Assembly (NCBI GenBank): GCA_001412365.1
Contig: LKUE01000093.1
Span: 1 to 16,400 of the forward strand
Direction of reading: 5' to 3'
DNA length: 16,400 nt
Origin: Desulfuromonas sp. SDB
Lineage (GTDB): Bacteria > SDB-A
A program made the position numbers and the translations under genes. This document shows positions 9,101 to 15,042 of the stretch, piece by piece. The notes beneath the pieces were generated by a model, which had not been told where the DNA came from, searched no databases, and saw only the letters and a list, made by a program, of their open reading frames with translations. The first letter of the stretch is position 1. Each line of letters starts with the position of its first letter.

Positions 9101-9921
9101 GCTCCGAATAATATTAAAATTATTTTTCCCTTGTCTCCATAATCAACTTTATTGAAATATCCACCGTACTTATAAGACAAACTGATTGCCGAGGAAATAA
9201 AATCATCAAAATTTTTCACTTCATCCACAATAATAAATGCGCTGATGATATCCCTAAATTCACCGGTGATTTTGGATTTTATGAGAATTTCAGGCAGCCA
9301 GCATTTTTGATCAGGAATATCAGGAGGTATTTCAACCCTAGTCGGTTGAATTTCTATTATATCATTACCAGTTAATGATGAATAATCATGGTCAATTGGA
9401 TTTAACTCCAATCCTGTTAAATAGTCCTGGATATAATGATCTACAATAACTTCTTCTCTTCTCGCCTTCAGTGAACTTTCCACCACCCGGTCAATACCGG
9501 GACCGTAGAAGTAGTAACTGTTCTGTATGGAATGCTCGATAATTTTCCAACTCACTTCTCCTGCGCTTAAACCAATTTTTGCGGAGAGATCTGGATTTTG
9601 ATGGAATATTTTAAGAATATCCAGAGAACAATTAACCATGTGGTTGGGATTATCCAGGTCAGGGAATACGGCGGTAAAAGCATCTCCGGCAAAGGAAGAA
9701 ATAAATCCCCCATTTGCATAAACTGATCCAATTGCAGGATCAAATATAGAGTTCATTGCCTGGGTTAGATTTTCCACGCCCAATTTTCCTTGGGTCCTGA
9801 ATTTTTCACTTAATTTAGTAAAACCCAGAAAATCCACAAACATCACCAAGGCATTAAATTTACCCCATAGTTTTTTATCCTGATAATTTTTCTTGATGAA
9901 TCTGGGTATTAAATTTCTCAT
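6103..9921 (-). CDS. Class III nucleotidyl cyclase with AAA ATPase and TPR domains (soluble adenylyl cyclase-like)
   Basis: This 1272-residue cytoplasmic protein has the order of animal soluble adenylyl cyclase (sAC/ADCY10). Cyclase domain C1 is at about 20-170, C2 at 225-380, an AAA/STAND-type NTPase at 395-700 and a TPR array at about 810-1200. The active site is split as in sAC. C1 gives the two metal aspartates, D30 (MFVDFLGFT) and D80 (FAGDAF). C2 gives K258 (FNKV) and the transition-state pair N328 and R332 (VNLSARL), after EYTAIG at 319-324. A complete composite site argues for real cyclase activity; ATP as substrate is inferred from the similarity to sAC. Walker A is GEAGIGKT (424-431) and Walker B is LVIHIDDVHW (561-570). 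The TPRs have repeated GN(I/L)G and A(V/L)xxYxxxL patterns and likely receive a signal or partner. The start overlaps the methyltransferase stop (ATGA) with no SD, so translation is probably coupled. Bicarbonate-binding residues of sAC appear to be replaced (see findings). Confidence 0.9.
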   Translation of the reverse strand: MRNLIPRFIKKNYQDKKLWGKFNALVMFVDFLGFTKLSEKFRTQGKLGVENLTQAMNSIFDPAIGSVYANGGFISSFAGDAFTAVFPDLDNPNHMVNCSLDILKIFHQNPDLSAKIGLSAGEVSWKIIEHSIQNSYYFYGPGIDRVVESSLKARREEVIVDHYIQDYLTGLELNPIDHDYSSLTGNDIIEIQPTRVEIPPDIPDQKCWLPEILIKSKITGEFRDIISAFIIVDEVKNFDDFISSAISLSYKYGGYFNKVDYGDKGKIILILFGAPAGIEKMFARAGDFALELTENEPVKVGLTYGTAFCGFIGGEIRGEYTAIGTVVNLSARLAQSAQQPEIRIDENIARKIFSSYQLSDGESGKLKGFSGKIKYFQLQDKRRIVKQDQFKTLLVGRKSEVEKINNWLKDLKTSGFKKILSVVGEAGIGKTRLIEEVKHRQEEKFEWLEMSCEEILQKPFNPLVSGLNNYFNLNPARNLTDVRIKYEQKYNNLLNWLKASDHPDSEDLFEELSRTRSVIGALFNLQWTDSLYDKLDAQGRYENTQFGLKALLKTISLISPLVIHIDDVHWIDQESLDFLKFLTTNIDGYPMAIIASYRPTGKADKFESELKSLIEININLGILNHDSVVELTEVIIKNRLDLDTEIELKSEIINRITNQSEGNPFYVEQIILYLIENNYIPGDQKINRDKLSGEFEIPSSINQIIISRIDKLASDLKEVVKTAAVLGREFEVDILSGIFKKLNQSYNIEYALNQVERENIWQAIMEMRYIFKHALIRESVYQMQLKSQLKKIHGIAAEIIEQLHNDESTYYYDLANHFEKSENMDKTIYYLKKSAEYFTGSYQNSLALLVYDKLLSIFQTLTEQEELIKFILKKNLLLKVAGDYKQAEQEYLKVIELCRQINNSGLLAESYSYYAWILVLIGKTNQAVDYYQLARQIYENENNIQGISDVLGGLGNAYSMAADYDKAMEYYNEKLKIDREHNNRLGLAKTIGNIGIIHYYKKDNENAVNNYQESLKYYRELNDVWSSSKMLGNLGVIFSEQGKFQKALDNYYQALNIKNELGDKRGISTIKGNIGNLYQYQGLYSQAVDYYLQSIKIKEELGDIRGICIVAGNLGLTCALMNDFEKSIQAFDYSIKSGKINKLNYFLCNSMFRKAEVLYDNNNFQQAEILNEEAGKIAEDIKREDVLFETKILKLKLQYRMTKNSKKRKDITEKLKSCLEIYVKKQQHARIYHELAVFTKNPDYKKKAIELWDEVYKQTSEYRFKIYIKQFN

Positions 9922-10517
9922 TTTATTTTGAAAACTATAATTATCTCTCGTGAATTCAGAGATTCTATAATCTTTGGATTGTACTGTTTGTAATTATCCA
10001 CCAGAGATAATAATTTATCACGGTTAAACCGGTATGGGCTGATTTCAATGCCGGGTTGGGATAATTTATCCGCTATGTTTCTAATAAATAAATTATTAGA
10101 ACTGCCGAAGTTTACTACTGGTTCTGAAATTATCAATTTTTTCCTGGTTAATTTCAACAGCTTGTTCAGAATAATTTCCTGATCTGGGATGAATTGATAT
10201 AAACTAGCCTGCAAAATCACAACGTCTGAAGGTGGAAATTTAATGGATTTTCGGATATCCCCCTTAATTACTCTGACTTGTTTTTTACGGGCATAATTTA
10301 AAAAGATGTTGTTGGCATCAATTCCTCTGTACAAGATGTTTTTTTTATTTAAATACTTAAGATAAAGATAGCAGTCACCACAGCAAACCTCCAGCACAGT
10401 TGCTTTTGCAGGTACTTGATCAGCAATGCGTTGATATCTCAGATCATATTCAGTTCCATACATTAACCTGACCATAAGACGGTAGAGATGAATATTTGAA
10501 TAAAAAATACTTCTCAT
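9918..10517 (-). CDS. Small class I SAM-dependent methyltransferase
   Basis: This 199-residue protein has the Rossmann-type SAM-binding core. Motif I is VLEVCCGDC (41-49), and an acidic residue for the SAM ribose is D67 in RGIDANN. KGDIRK (D87) and DVVILQASLYQF (98-109) fill motifs III-IV, and KLIISEP follows near 130-138. Two of the usual motif I glycines are cysteines here (C45, C49), a tolerated but uncommon variation. The substrate cannot be told. It overlaps the downstream cyclase gene by 4 bp (ATGA), so the two are very likely made together, and it lies 67 bp after the secreted-protein gene. An in-frame TAA lies just upstream of the chosen ATG; no SD is visible. Membrane segments are absent. 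Confidence 0.85.
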   Translation of the reverse strand: MRSIFYSNIHLYRLMVRLMYGTEYDLRYQRIADQVPAKATVLEVCCGDCYLYLKYLNKKNILYRGIDANNIFLNYARKKQVRVIKGDIRKSIKFPPSDVVILQASLYQFIPDQEIILNKLLKLTRKKLIISEPVVNFGSSNNLFIRNIADKLSQPGIEISPYRFNRDKLLSLVDNYKQYNPKIIESLNSREIIIVFKIK

Positions 10518-10561
10518 GTCATATTATCATTAAGCCATAGCAAAGTATTGGGTGGAAAAGG

Positions 10562-10573
10562 TATCTGCAGATA
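10562..10573. repeat. 12-bp perfect palindrome upstream of the methyltransferase gene
   Basis: TATCTGCAGATA reads the same on both strands and lies 45-56 bp upstream of the methyltransferase start, in the 67-bp gap before it. It could be a protein-binding site for control of the methyltransferase/cyclase pair, but no promoter with good spacing was found next to it and chance is possible. Confidence 0.35.
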
Positions 10574-10584
10574 GATAAAAATAA

Positions 10585-11247
10585 TTACATCTGTTCTTCA
10601 ATTTGTAATTTTAAAGCGTTAAGGGCAGTAAATAAACTATTTAAAGCCAAATTTTCAACTTCTGTTGAATCAGTGGCAGTGATGGTTAAATCGGCGTTAT
10701 TGAACATATCATGATGAGAATTCATTAAAAACGAAAAAACATCTTCTCCCTGGTCATCTAAAATATAACACTGGATTCCGCCCACTGCCTGCCCTCCCGA
10801 AGGAGTATTGGTCATCAGTATTTCCACAGTCATAGCGTAATCCCAGGAATTATCAAGACTTTCCAGATAATCAGAAAAAATAGACATATTTGCTTCAAAA
10901 ACCGCCCATTGGGTGGGAAACATGGTTTCAGAAAAATCAGGAGCATCCGGATAGTACTCCAGTTCCGGATATAAGTCCCAACCGGTAAAATATTCCGCAA
11001 TAAGTTCGTCTGAATCAACAATAGTTCGGTAAAATTCACTGCTGCGGTAAATCACCGGGAAACAGAGGATTTTGTGGGACTGAAATTCATCGACAAATTG
11101 ATTGATTTTCACCTGGTCTTCCCCCGGTCGGAAGCAAGCTTCCTCTCCACATAAAACCGAAGTAAAGGTCAATCCGAAAATTAACCAGCAGATAAAAATC
11201 TTCAAACCGGTTTTTTTAAAATTAAATTTAAGTCTCAGATAATGCAT
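10585..11247 (-). CDS. Unknown exported protein
   Basis: I do not recognise a family. The 220-residue product starts with a basic stretch and a hydrophobic segment (LKIFICWLIFGLTFTSVLC) typical of a signal peptide, so the mature part is probably outside the cytoplasmic membrane. A Cys ends the segment, but the preceding residues (SVL) do not make a proper lipobox, so a lipoprotein is doubtful. The mature part is acidic and rich in Asp, Glu and Tyr, with a segment MTVEILMTNTPSGGQAVGG and then IQCYILDDQGEDVFSF, suggesting beta structure. I chose ATG at 11247 over an in-frame GTG at 11253, because the SD would overlap that GTG but is 4 nt from the ATG. It follows the 333-aa gene by 17 bp and is probably in its operon. 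Confidence 0.75.
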   Translation of the reverse strand: MHYLRLKFNFKKTGLKIFICWLIFGLTFTSVLCGEEACFRPGEDQVKINQFVDEFQSHKILCFPVIYRSSEFYRTIVDSDELIAEYFTGWDLYPELEYYPDAPDFSETMFPTQWAVFEANMSIFSDYLESLDNSWDYAMTVEILMTNTPSGGQAVGGIQCYILDDQGEDVFSFLMNSHHDMFNNADLTITATDSTEVENLALNSLFTALNALKLQIEEQM

Positions 11248-11251
11248 AACC

Positions 11252-11258
11252 ACCTCCC
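11252..11258 (-). promoter_or_regulatory. Shine-Dalgarno that decides the start of the exported-protein gene
   Basis: On the minus strand GGGAGGT (11258-11252) is an almost perfect SD. Its distance of 4 nt fits the ATG at 11247. The upstream GTG at 11253-11251 lies within the site itself and so cannot use it. Confidence 0.8.
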
Positions 11259-11264
11259 AGTATA

Positions 11265-12266
11265 TTATTTTAAGGGAAATTCAGGCACATCCTGCAGATA
11301 ATGAGGAATATGCCCCCGAGGTGAAAAATTCAGCATTCTCATATACCAAAATTTCAATGCACTGAAAAAATGTGCAATCAACCACCTGGTGATAATATCA
11401 TCGGAATGAACGGACTCAAGAACTTGAAAAATACTAGCGCATATTCCGGATATATATTCCTTGTTCTTTTTTAACCAGTCCAGGTTCTGTCCGGTAAGAT
11501 GGACATATAGAGACCACAGGTAAGCATGAGTGACGTAGAATCGGTTGGGATCAATGCGGTAAGCGAAGATTAGCTGGGAATTACAGACAAATCTGGTTTC
11601 AGGGAGCTTATCCCTATTTCCCCCTATGGCTTGAAGATAAATTTCCAGTGAATCCAGAAATTTAAAACCGCAGGAATTAGCCAGCCATCCCGCTAAACCG
11701 TCACCGTAGAATAACAATGACAAATTAAGATCACCTGCAGCTTTTTCTTTCCAGGATTCGCTTAATCTCTGCACATCTTTTCTGCTGTCAAACAGATAAC
11801 TTTCCAGCAAGTCAATCAAGCATTTAACTGAGGTTTTCTTTTCTTTGGAAAGAGTTCCCAGCATATTTTGTATTTTCTCTGCCATCTCCCGGTCATCATT
11901 CTTCTTTGCGGACATCCATTTTTTCAGAGCATTTAAATACCTCCCCACTGTATTTTTTACATAACTGGGTGTATCCCCGCATCTTCCGGTTTTAGTGGGT
12001 ATGTATTTATGATCCTTGATCATCATCAAGATTTCATCCAGTCCTTCCATCCACCGGTGAGAACACGGTTCAAACCCCCACCAGGGAAGGGCTTGACGGG
12101 TCTTCTCTGCCCAGAGGGGTATTTCTTTGATATCAGGAATTAATTGATCAATTAATTCTTTTTCCTCATTGAAAACATCTTCCAGGGTACTGTTGGCTTC
12201 TTTAACTCCCTTGAACCAATCAATAGTTATTTCATCCATTTTTTGGAAAATAATATCCTCAGCCAT
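11265..12266 (-). CDS. Unknown cytoplasmic protein, tryptophan- and cysteine-rich
   Basis: No family is recognised in this 333-residue protein. It has no signal peptide and looks largely alpha-helical. It is rich in Trp (for example ALPWWGFEPCSHRWMEGLDE near 59-78) and carries scattered Cys residues, including TGRCGDTPSYV, NSCGFKF, RFVCNSQ and SGICASIF. These are not in pairs, so a zinc site is not evident. Phrases such as FYGDGLAGWLANSCGF and AYRIDPNRFYVTHAYLWSLYVHL are distinctive enough for a homology search. A good SD (GGAG, 5 nt from ATG) and a promoter upstream mark it as the first gene of a transcription unit that continues into the exported protein 17 bp on, and perhaps into the methyltransferase and cyclase genes. 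Confidence 0.75.
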   Translation of the reverse strand: MAEDIIFQKMDEITIDWFKGVKEANSTLEDVFNEEKELIDQLIPDIKEIPLWAEKTRQALPWWGFEPCSHRWMEGLDEILMMIKDHKYIPTKTGRCGDTPSYVKNTVGRYLNALKKWMSAKKNDDREMAEKIQNMLGTLSKEKKTSVKCLIDLLESYLFDSRKDVQRLSESWKEKAAGDLNLSLLFYGDGLAGWLANSCGFKFLDSLEIYLQAIGGNRDKLPETRFVCNSQLIFAYRIDPNRFYVTHAYLWSLYVHLTGQNLDWLKKNKEYISGICASIFQVLESVHSDDIITRWLIAHFFSALKFWYMRMLNFSPRGHIPHYLQDVPEFPLK

Positions 12267-12301
12267 ATTTACTCCATAGTAAAATTTTAATCACTTATTA
12301 A

Positions 12302-12329
12302 ATTATACTTTTATTTTATTAAAAAACAA
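12302..12329 (-). promoter_or_regulatory. Promoter of the 333-aa gene and its probable operon
   Basis: On the minus strand TTGTTT (12329-12324) and a perfect TATAAT (12307-12302) are 16 bp apart. The start codon is 35 nt downstream of the -10 box. The sequence lies in the 69-bp gap after the DUF123 gene, and suggests that the genes below 12266 are transcribed separately from the hydrolase/DUF123 pair. Confidence 0.6.
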
Positions 12330-12335
12330 ATACCC

Positions 12336-12806
12336 TTATAACTTATGTAAGCAGCATTCAGAGCAGCTTTTTAAAAATCCAGTTATACTCTGTTGTAAAT
12401 CTCTATGTTTTTCAGTATAGAACAAATGACTTCTGCATTTACAGTCACTTGCTCCAAATCCAGGGCAGGGAACTAAGAATTTATCGTGTTCAGAAAAAAT
12501 TTTACTCCATGCGCATTCCCGGGATTTCTTACCGGCTTGATAGATTACCGCATAAGGTTTGCAATAAGTTTTAAGATAGTCAATATGCCAGTACTTTTTA
12601 CCCTGAGAAGTTAAATGACGGTTTAATCTAGATCTTAATCCGCCTGGACCTCCGGCACTTCCTACATAGAGATAATAACCGGAAGGGAATTTTATAAGTC
12701 CCCATTTTCCCACTACAATTTTCTTTGATTTGGGAAGATATAAAACAAGAATATAACTGCCCGGCTGATCGCTCAGGGGAAGTTTCCACATATTTCCAAT
12801 AGTCAT
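12336..12806 (-). CDS. DUF123 family protein (GIY-YIG-like fold)
   Basis: This 156-residue protein matches the DUF123 family of archaea and bacteria, distantly related to GIY-YIG nucleases and in some species fused to endonuclease III. Signature elements in order are: GSYILVL (16-22), VVGKWGLIKFPSGYYLYVGS (31-50), GGLRSRLNRHL (55-65), WHIDYL (73-78), EC (97-98) and GFGASDCKCRSHLFY (116-130). The GIY and YIG motifs survive as GSY and YVG, with a conserved Arg (R60 or R63) and Glu (E97) that could be catalytic. A DNA-related role is suspected from family relationships but unproven. Cysteines near the C terminus (CSECC) are unusual. Its start overlaps the stop of the hydrolase gene by 4 bp (ATGA), indicating translational coupling. 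Its first Met was chosen for that overlap; an inner Met at residue 6 is possible. Confidence 0.85.
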   Translation of the reverse strand: MTIGNMWKLPLSDQPGSYILVLYLPKSKKIVVGKWGLIKFPSGYYLYVGSAGGPGGLRSRLNRHLTSQGKKYWHIDYLKTYCKPYAVIYQAGKKSRECAWSKIFSEHDKFLVPCPGFGASDCKCRSHLFYTEKHRDLQQSITGFLKSCSECCLHKL

Positions 12807-13681
12807 TGTATTTCAATAAGATTCTGTCCCCAGCCGTATTTGCTGGGATCAGCCCTGCCTCCCAGTTCAATAAATGCGGTCTCCAGATTCAGCAGATGAC
12901 CGGCATTATTTAATTCAGGAAAATGATAGGATATTTTACCTGCCAGATTTTTTAGATCATCTGCTTGTAAATTGCCATTTACCGCTGTTTTCGCCAGTTC
13001 ATTTAATTTGTTTAAATACTCCCGGTCCCGGTTTAATCTTTCAAAGACCTCCTCTTTATTCTGGGTTGAGTTGCCATGACCGGGTATTATCATTTCAAAA
13101 TCAAAACTGCTTAATTTTTCTAATGTTCCAGTATATTCCTTCAAACTGTAGTTCACATAGGGAATCTCTCTGTCGCTGAGCAGATCACCGGCAATCAATA
13201 CTTCCTGCTCAGGGATTATTATTGAAATATGATCACTGGCATGACCAGGGGTGAAAGTTAAATTAAGACTGATATTATTCAGCTTTAAATTGTATTCACG
13301 ATTAACTAATTGATCAGGTTTAGGGATATTAAATTCCAGTTCATTGATTTCATGAAGCTTTGAAAAATCGGAAATTTGCTTTTTGAGATGCTCCCATTTT
13401 ATTCCAGATGTTTCATATTCAAAATTTTGATGAGCGATAATTTCAGCTGGGTAAAAATGATCTGCGGCAATTATGTGATCCCAATGACTGTGGGTTAAAA
13501 TCACATCCTGGATTTCAATTTTATTTCCGGATAAATAATCATCAATTTTTTTTATTTCCTCCGGTAAAATACCAGGATCAATGAATATGCCTTTTCCTCC
13601 ACAGTGAATTAACACTGAATTCATTACAAATATCTCACTCTGAAAGACGGCAATGTTCTCATTTATAACTGATAACTTCAT
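12803..13681 (-). CDS. Metallo-beta-lactamase-fold hydrolase
   Basis: This 292-residue soluble protein has the complete metal-binding set of the metallo-beta-lactamase superfamily: HSHWDH (64-69), H147 in TPGHASDH, D166 in AGDLLSD and H202 in IPGHG. This suits a glyoxalase II-like or related hydrolase; there is no beta-CASP insert, so an RNA/DNA nuclease of that class is unlikely. Residues after 210 form a helical tail of about 80 residues, as in LACTB2-like members. The start ATG lacks an SD; a TATAAT on the minus strand (13704-13699) lies only 18 nt ahead, so the mRNA may be nearly leaderless. It is the first gene of a two-gene unit with the DUF123 gene. The substrate is unknown. Confidence 0.88.
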   Translation of the reverse strand: MKLSVINENIAVFQSEIFVMNSVLIHCGGKGIFIDPGILPEEIKKIDDYLSGNKIEIQDVILTHSHWDHIIAADHFYPAEIIAHQNFEYETSGIKWEHLKKQISDFSKLHEINELEFNIPKPDQLVNREYNLKLNNISLNLTFTPGHASDHISIIIPEQEVLIAGDLLSDREIPYVNYSLKEYTGTLEKLSSFDFEMIIPGHGNSTQNKEEVFERLNRDREYLNKLNELAKTAVNGNLQADDLKNLAGKISYHFPELNNAGHLLNLETAFIELGGRADPSKYGWGQNLIEIQ

Positions 13682-13768
13682 TATTTTTTATAATTTACAT
13701 TATAATGATATTTACATAATTGATATATTGAGAAAGTAACAAATAAGCAACAAAACATCCTATTTTTA

Positions 13769-14737
13769 TCATTTTCTCATTGAATTTTCAATATCAGATA
13801 ATTTATTTTCCAAATATTCATAAGCACGAAATTCAATCAATAAGATATCATCTAGACCTGTTCGAACTATGTTACTGCGAGTGAAATCATTTTTATCACT
13901 ATCATAATAAGTAAGTGATAAATTACTTCGAAATGTTGATATTGAATATTTTGATATTGGAATTTTATCCGGATCTATTCTACTTCTATCAATTCGAAAT
14001 AAATAATCATTGGTTAAACACCGCTGAATAATAAACAGGACAATATCACACATTTGCAGGAACAAACTATCCTTGGAAGAAAGAAAATGAATCCTATCTA
14101 ACATATAAATTGATTTTGATTCTTCGATAAATTTAGGTTTTATAATGTTGAAATCATTATAATTTTTAAGAGATCTCCAAGAAGTCAAAGCAAAGAATTG
14201 TCTGAATAATGTTTGAGATACTGACAATGATTCCTTCTGATAATCCAAGTTCAAACTATCTACGATTGTAATATTTTTACAATCTTGAGTATCATCAACA
14301 ATTAATATTCCTGTTTGATGCCTTTGTGCTAATTTAAATTCAATGGTTTGCAATAATGAATATGAACACTTCGCATACGCAATATTTTTTTCCTTTGTTG
14401 ATTCTGTATAAATTTTCGGTTGAATTGACAAGATGAATGGAATATCTAATTTACTTAACAGTTGAATAAATTCATTAAAAAATAATTTTACATCTTCTTT
14501 ACTTTTATCTTTAAAAAATCCTTTCTGTGCCCAAATATCAGATGCATGCATTTCATTTTCAAGCCAATGTTCTATACCAAAATATTTATCTATAATGTCA
14601 CAAAAAATTCTTTCTAAATTCCAGTAAACCTCTTCATATATGATCATTGCTCCTTGCAATATGAAATATCCATCATTATATTGACCATACTCTCTATGGA
14701 AATTTATTCCAGATTCATCTATATAAACTAAAACCAT
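13769..14737 (-). CDS. DUF3800 domain protein
   Basis: The 322-residue product belongs to the DUF3800 family, a widespread accessory family found near mobile elements and defence genes; its biochemical action is not established, though the acidic motifs suggest a nuclease-like (RNase H-type) fold. Seen here: YIDESGI (5-11), EMHASDIW (62-69), ILIVDDTQD (144-152) and HFLSSKDSLFLQMCDIVLFI (217-236). These match the family's N-terminal DESG, central HxSD and Asp strand, and the C-terminal S-x-x-Q-x-x-D block. The gene is visibly more AT-rich than its neighbours, lacks an SD and stands alone, with 87 bp to the hydrolase gene and about 300 bp of AT-rich DNA on its other side. This suggests acquisition by transfer. 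The family call is firm; function is open. Confidence 0.85.
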   Translation of the reverse strand: MVLVYIDESGINFHREYGQYNDGYFILQGAMIIYEEVYWNLERIFCDIIDKYFGIEHWLENEMHASDIWAQKGFFKDKSKEDVKLFFNEFIQLLSKLDIPFILSIQPKIYTESTKEKNIAYAKCSYSLLQTIEFKLAQRHQTGILIVDDTQDCKNITIVDSLNLDYQKESLSVSQTLFRQFFALTSWRSLKNYNDFNIIKPKFIEESKSIYMLDRIHFLSSKDSLFLQMCDIVLFIIQRCLTNDYLFRIDRSRIDPDKIPISKYSISTFRSNLSLTYYDSDKNDFTRSNIVRTGLDDILLIEFRAYEYLENKLSDIENSMRK

Positions 14738-15042
14738 AATTTTAAAAAATATTCTATAGCAAAATAATTATATAAATAAATGTTATAACCAACAAATTTC
14801 TAAGTAAATCCCGTATTTCCTCTTCTACCTAAAAAATAACAATTCCTGATAATTAAGAATAAAGGAGAATGATGAAAGATATTGAAACAAAAGAAAATTT
14901 ATAGTCACTACTGAAAACATTAGAAAATGGTACTACGAATATAAAATGGTATTGATTAACAATCCTGGAGAAAACTAAAATTTTTGATAATTTGAATGAA
15001 AATAATTTATCACCTGTCAAATTAAGTATTATCTAGCCCATC
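14738..15042. other. AT-rich gene-less stretch upstream of the DUF3800 gene
   Basis: About 305 bp with no recognisable gene. It must contain the DUF3800 promoter; a TATAAT box is present on the minus strand but without a well-spaced -35. On the plus strand a good SD (AAAGGAG, 14861-14867) precedes ATGATG at 14869, but the frame stops after 11 codons (TAG at 14902-14904). The same frame goes on to 15034 with one further stop (TGA at 14953-14955). This could be a decayed small gene or chance. I do not recognise any product in it, nor a clean terminator for the gene ending at 15043. Confidence 0.4.

Noticed and set aside
10830-11039. Minus-strand frame inside the exported-protein gene
   Set aside because: Same-strand out-of-frame shadow of a gene that has a strong SD and a signal peptide.
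12628-12870. Minus-strand frame overlapping the start of the DUF123 gene
   Set aside because: It overlaps two well-supported genes in another frame, and its product is basic and low in family resemblance.
13729-13780. Inverted 7-mers TGAGAAA and TTTCTCA around the end of the DUF3800 gene
   Set aside because: Short arms with a long AT-rich loop; easily chance in this base composition.
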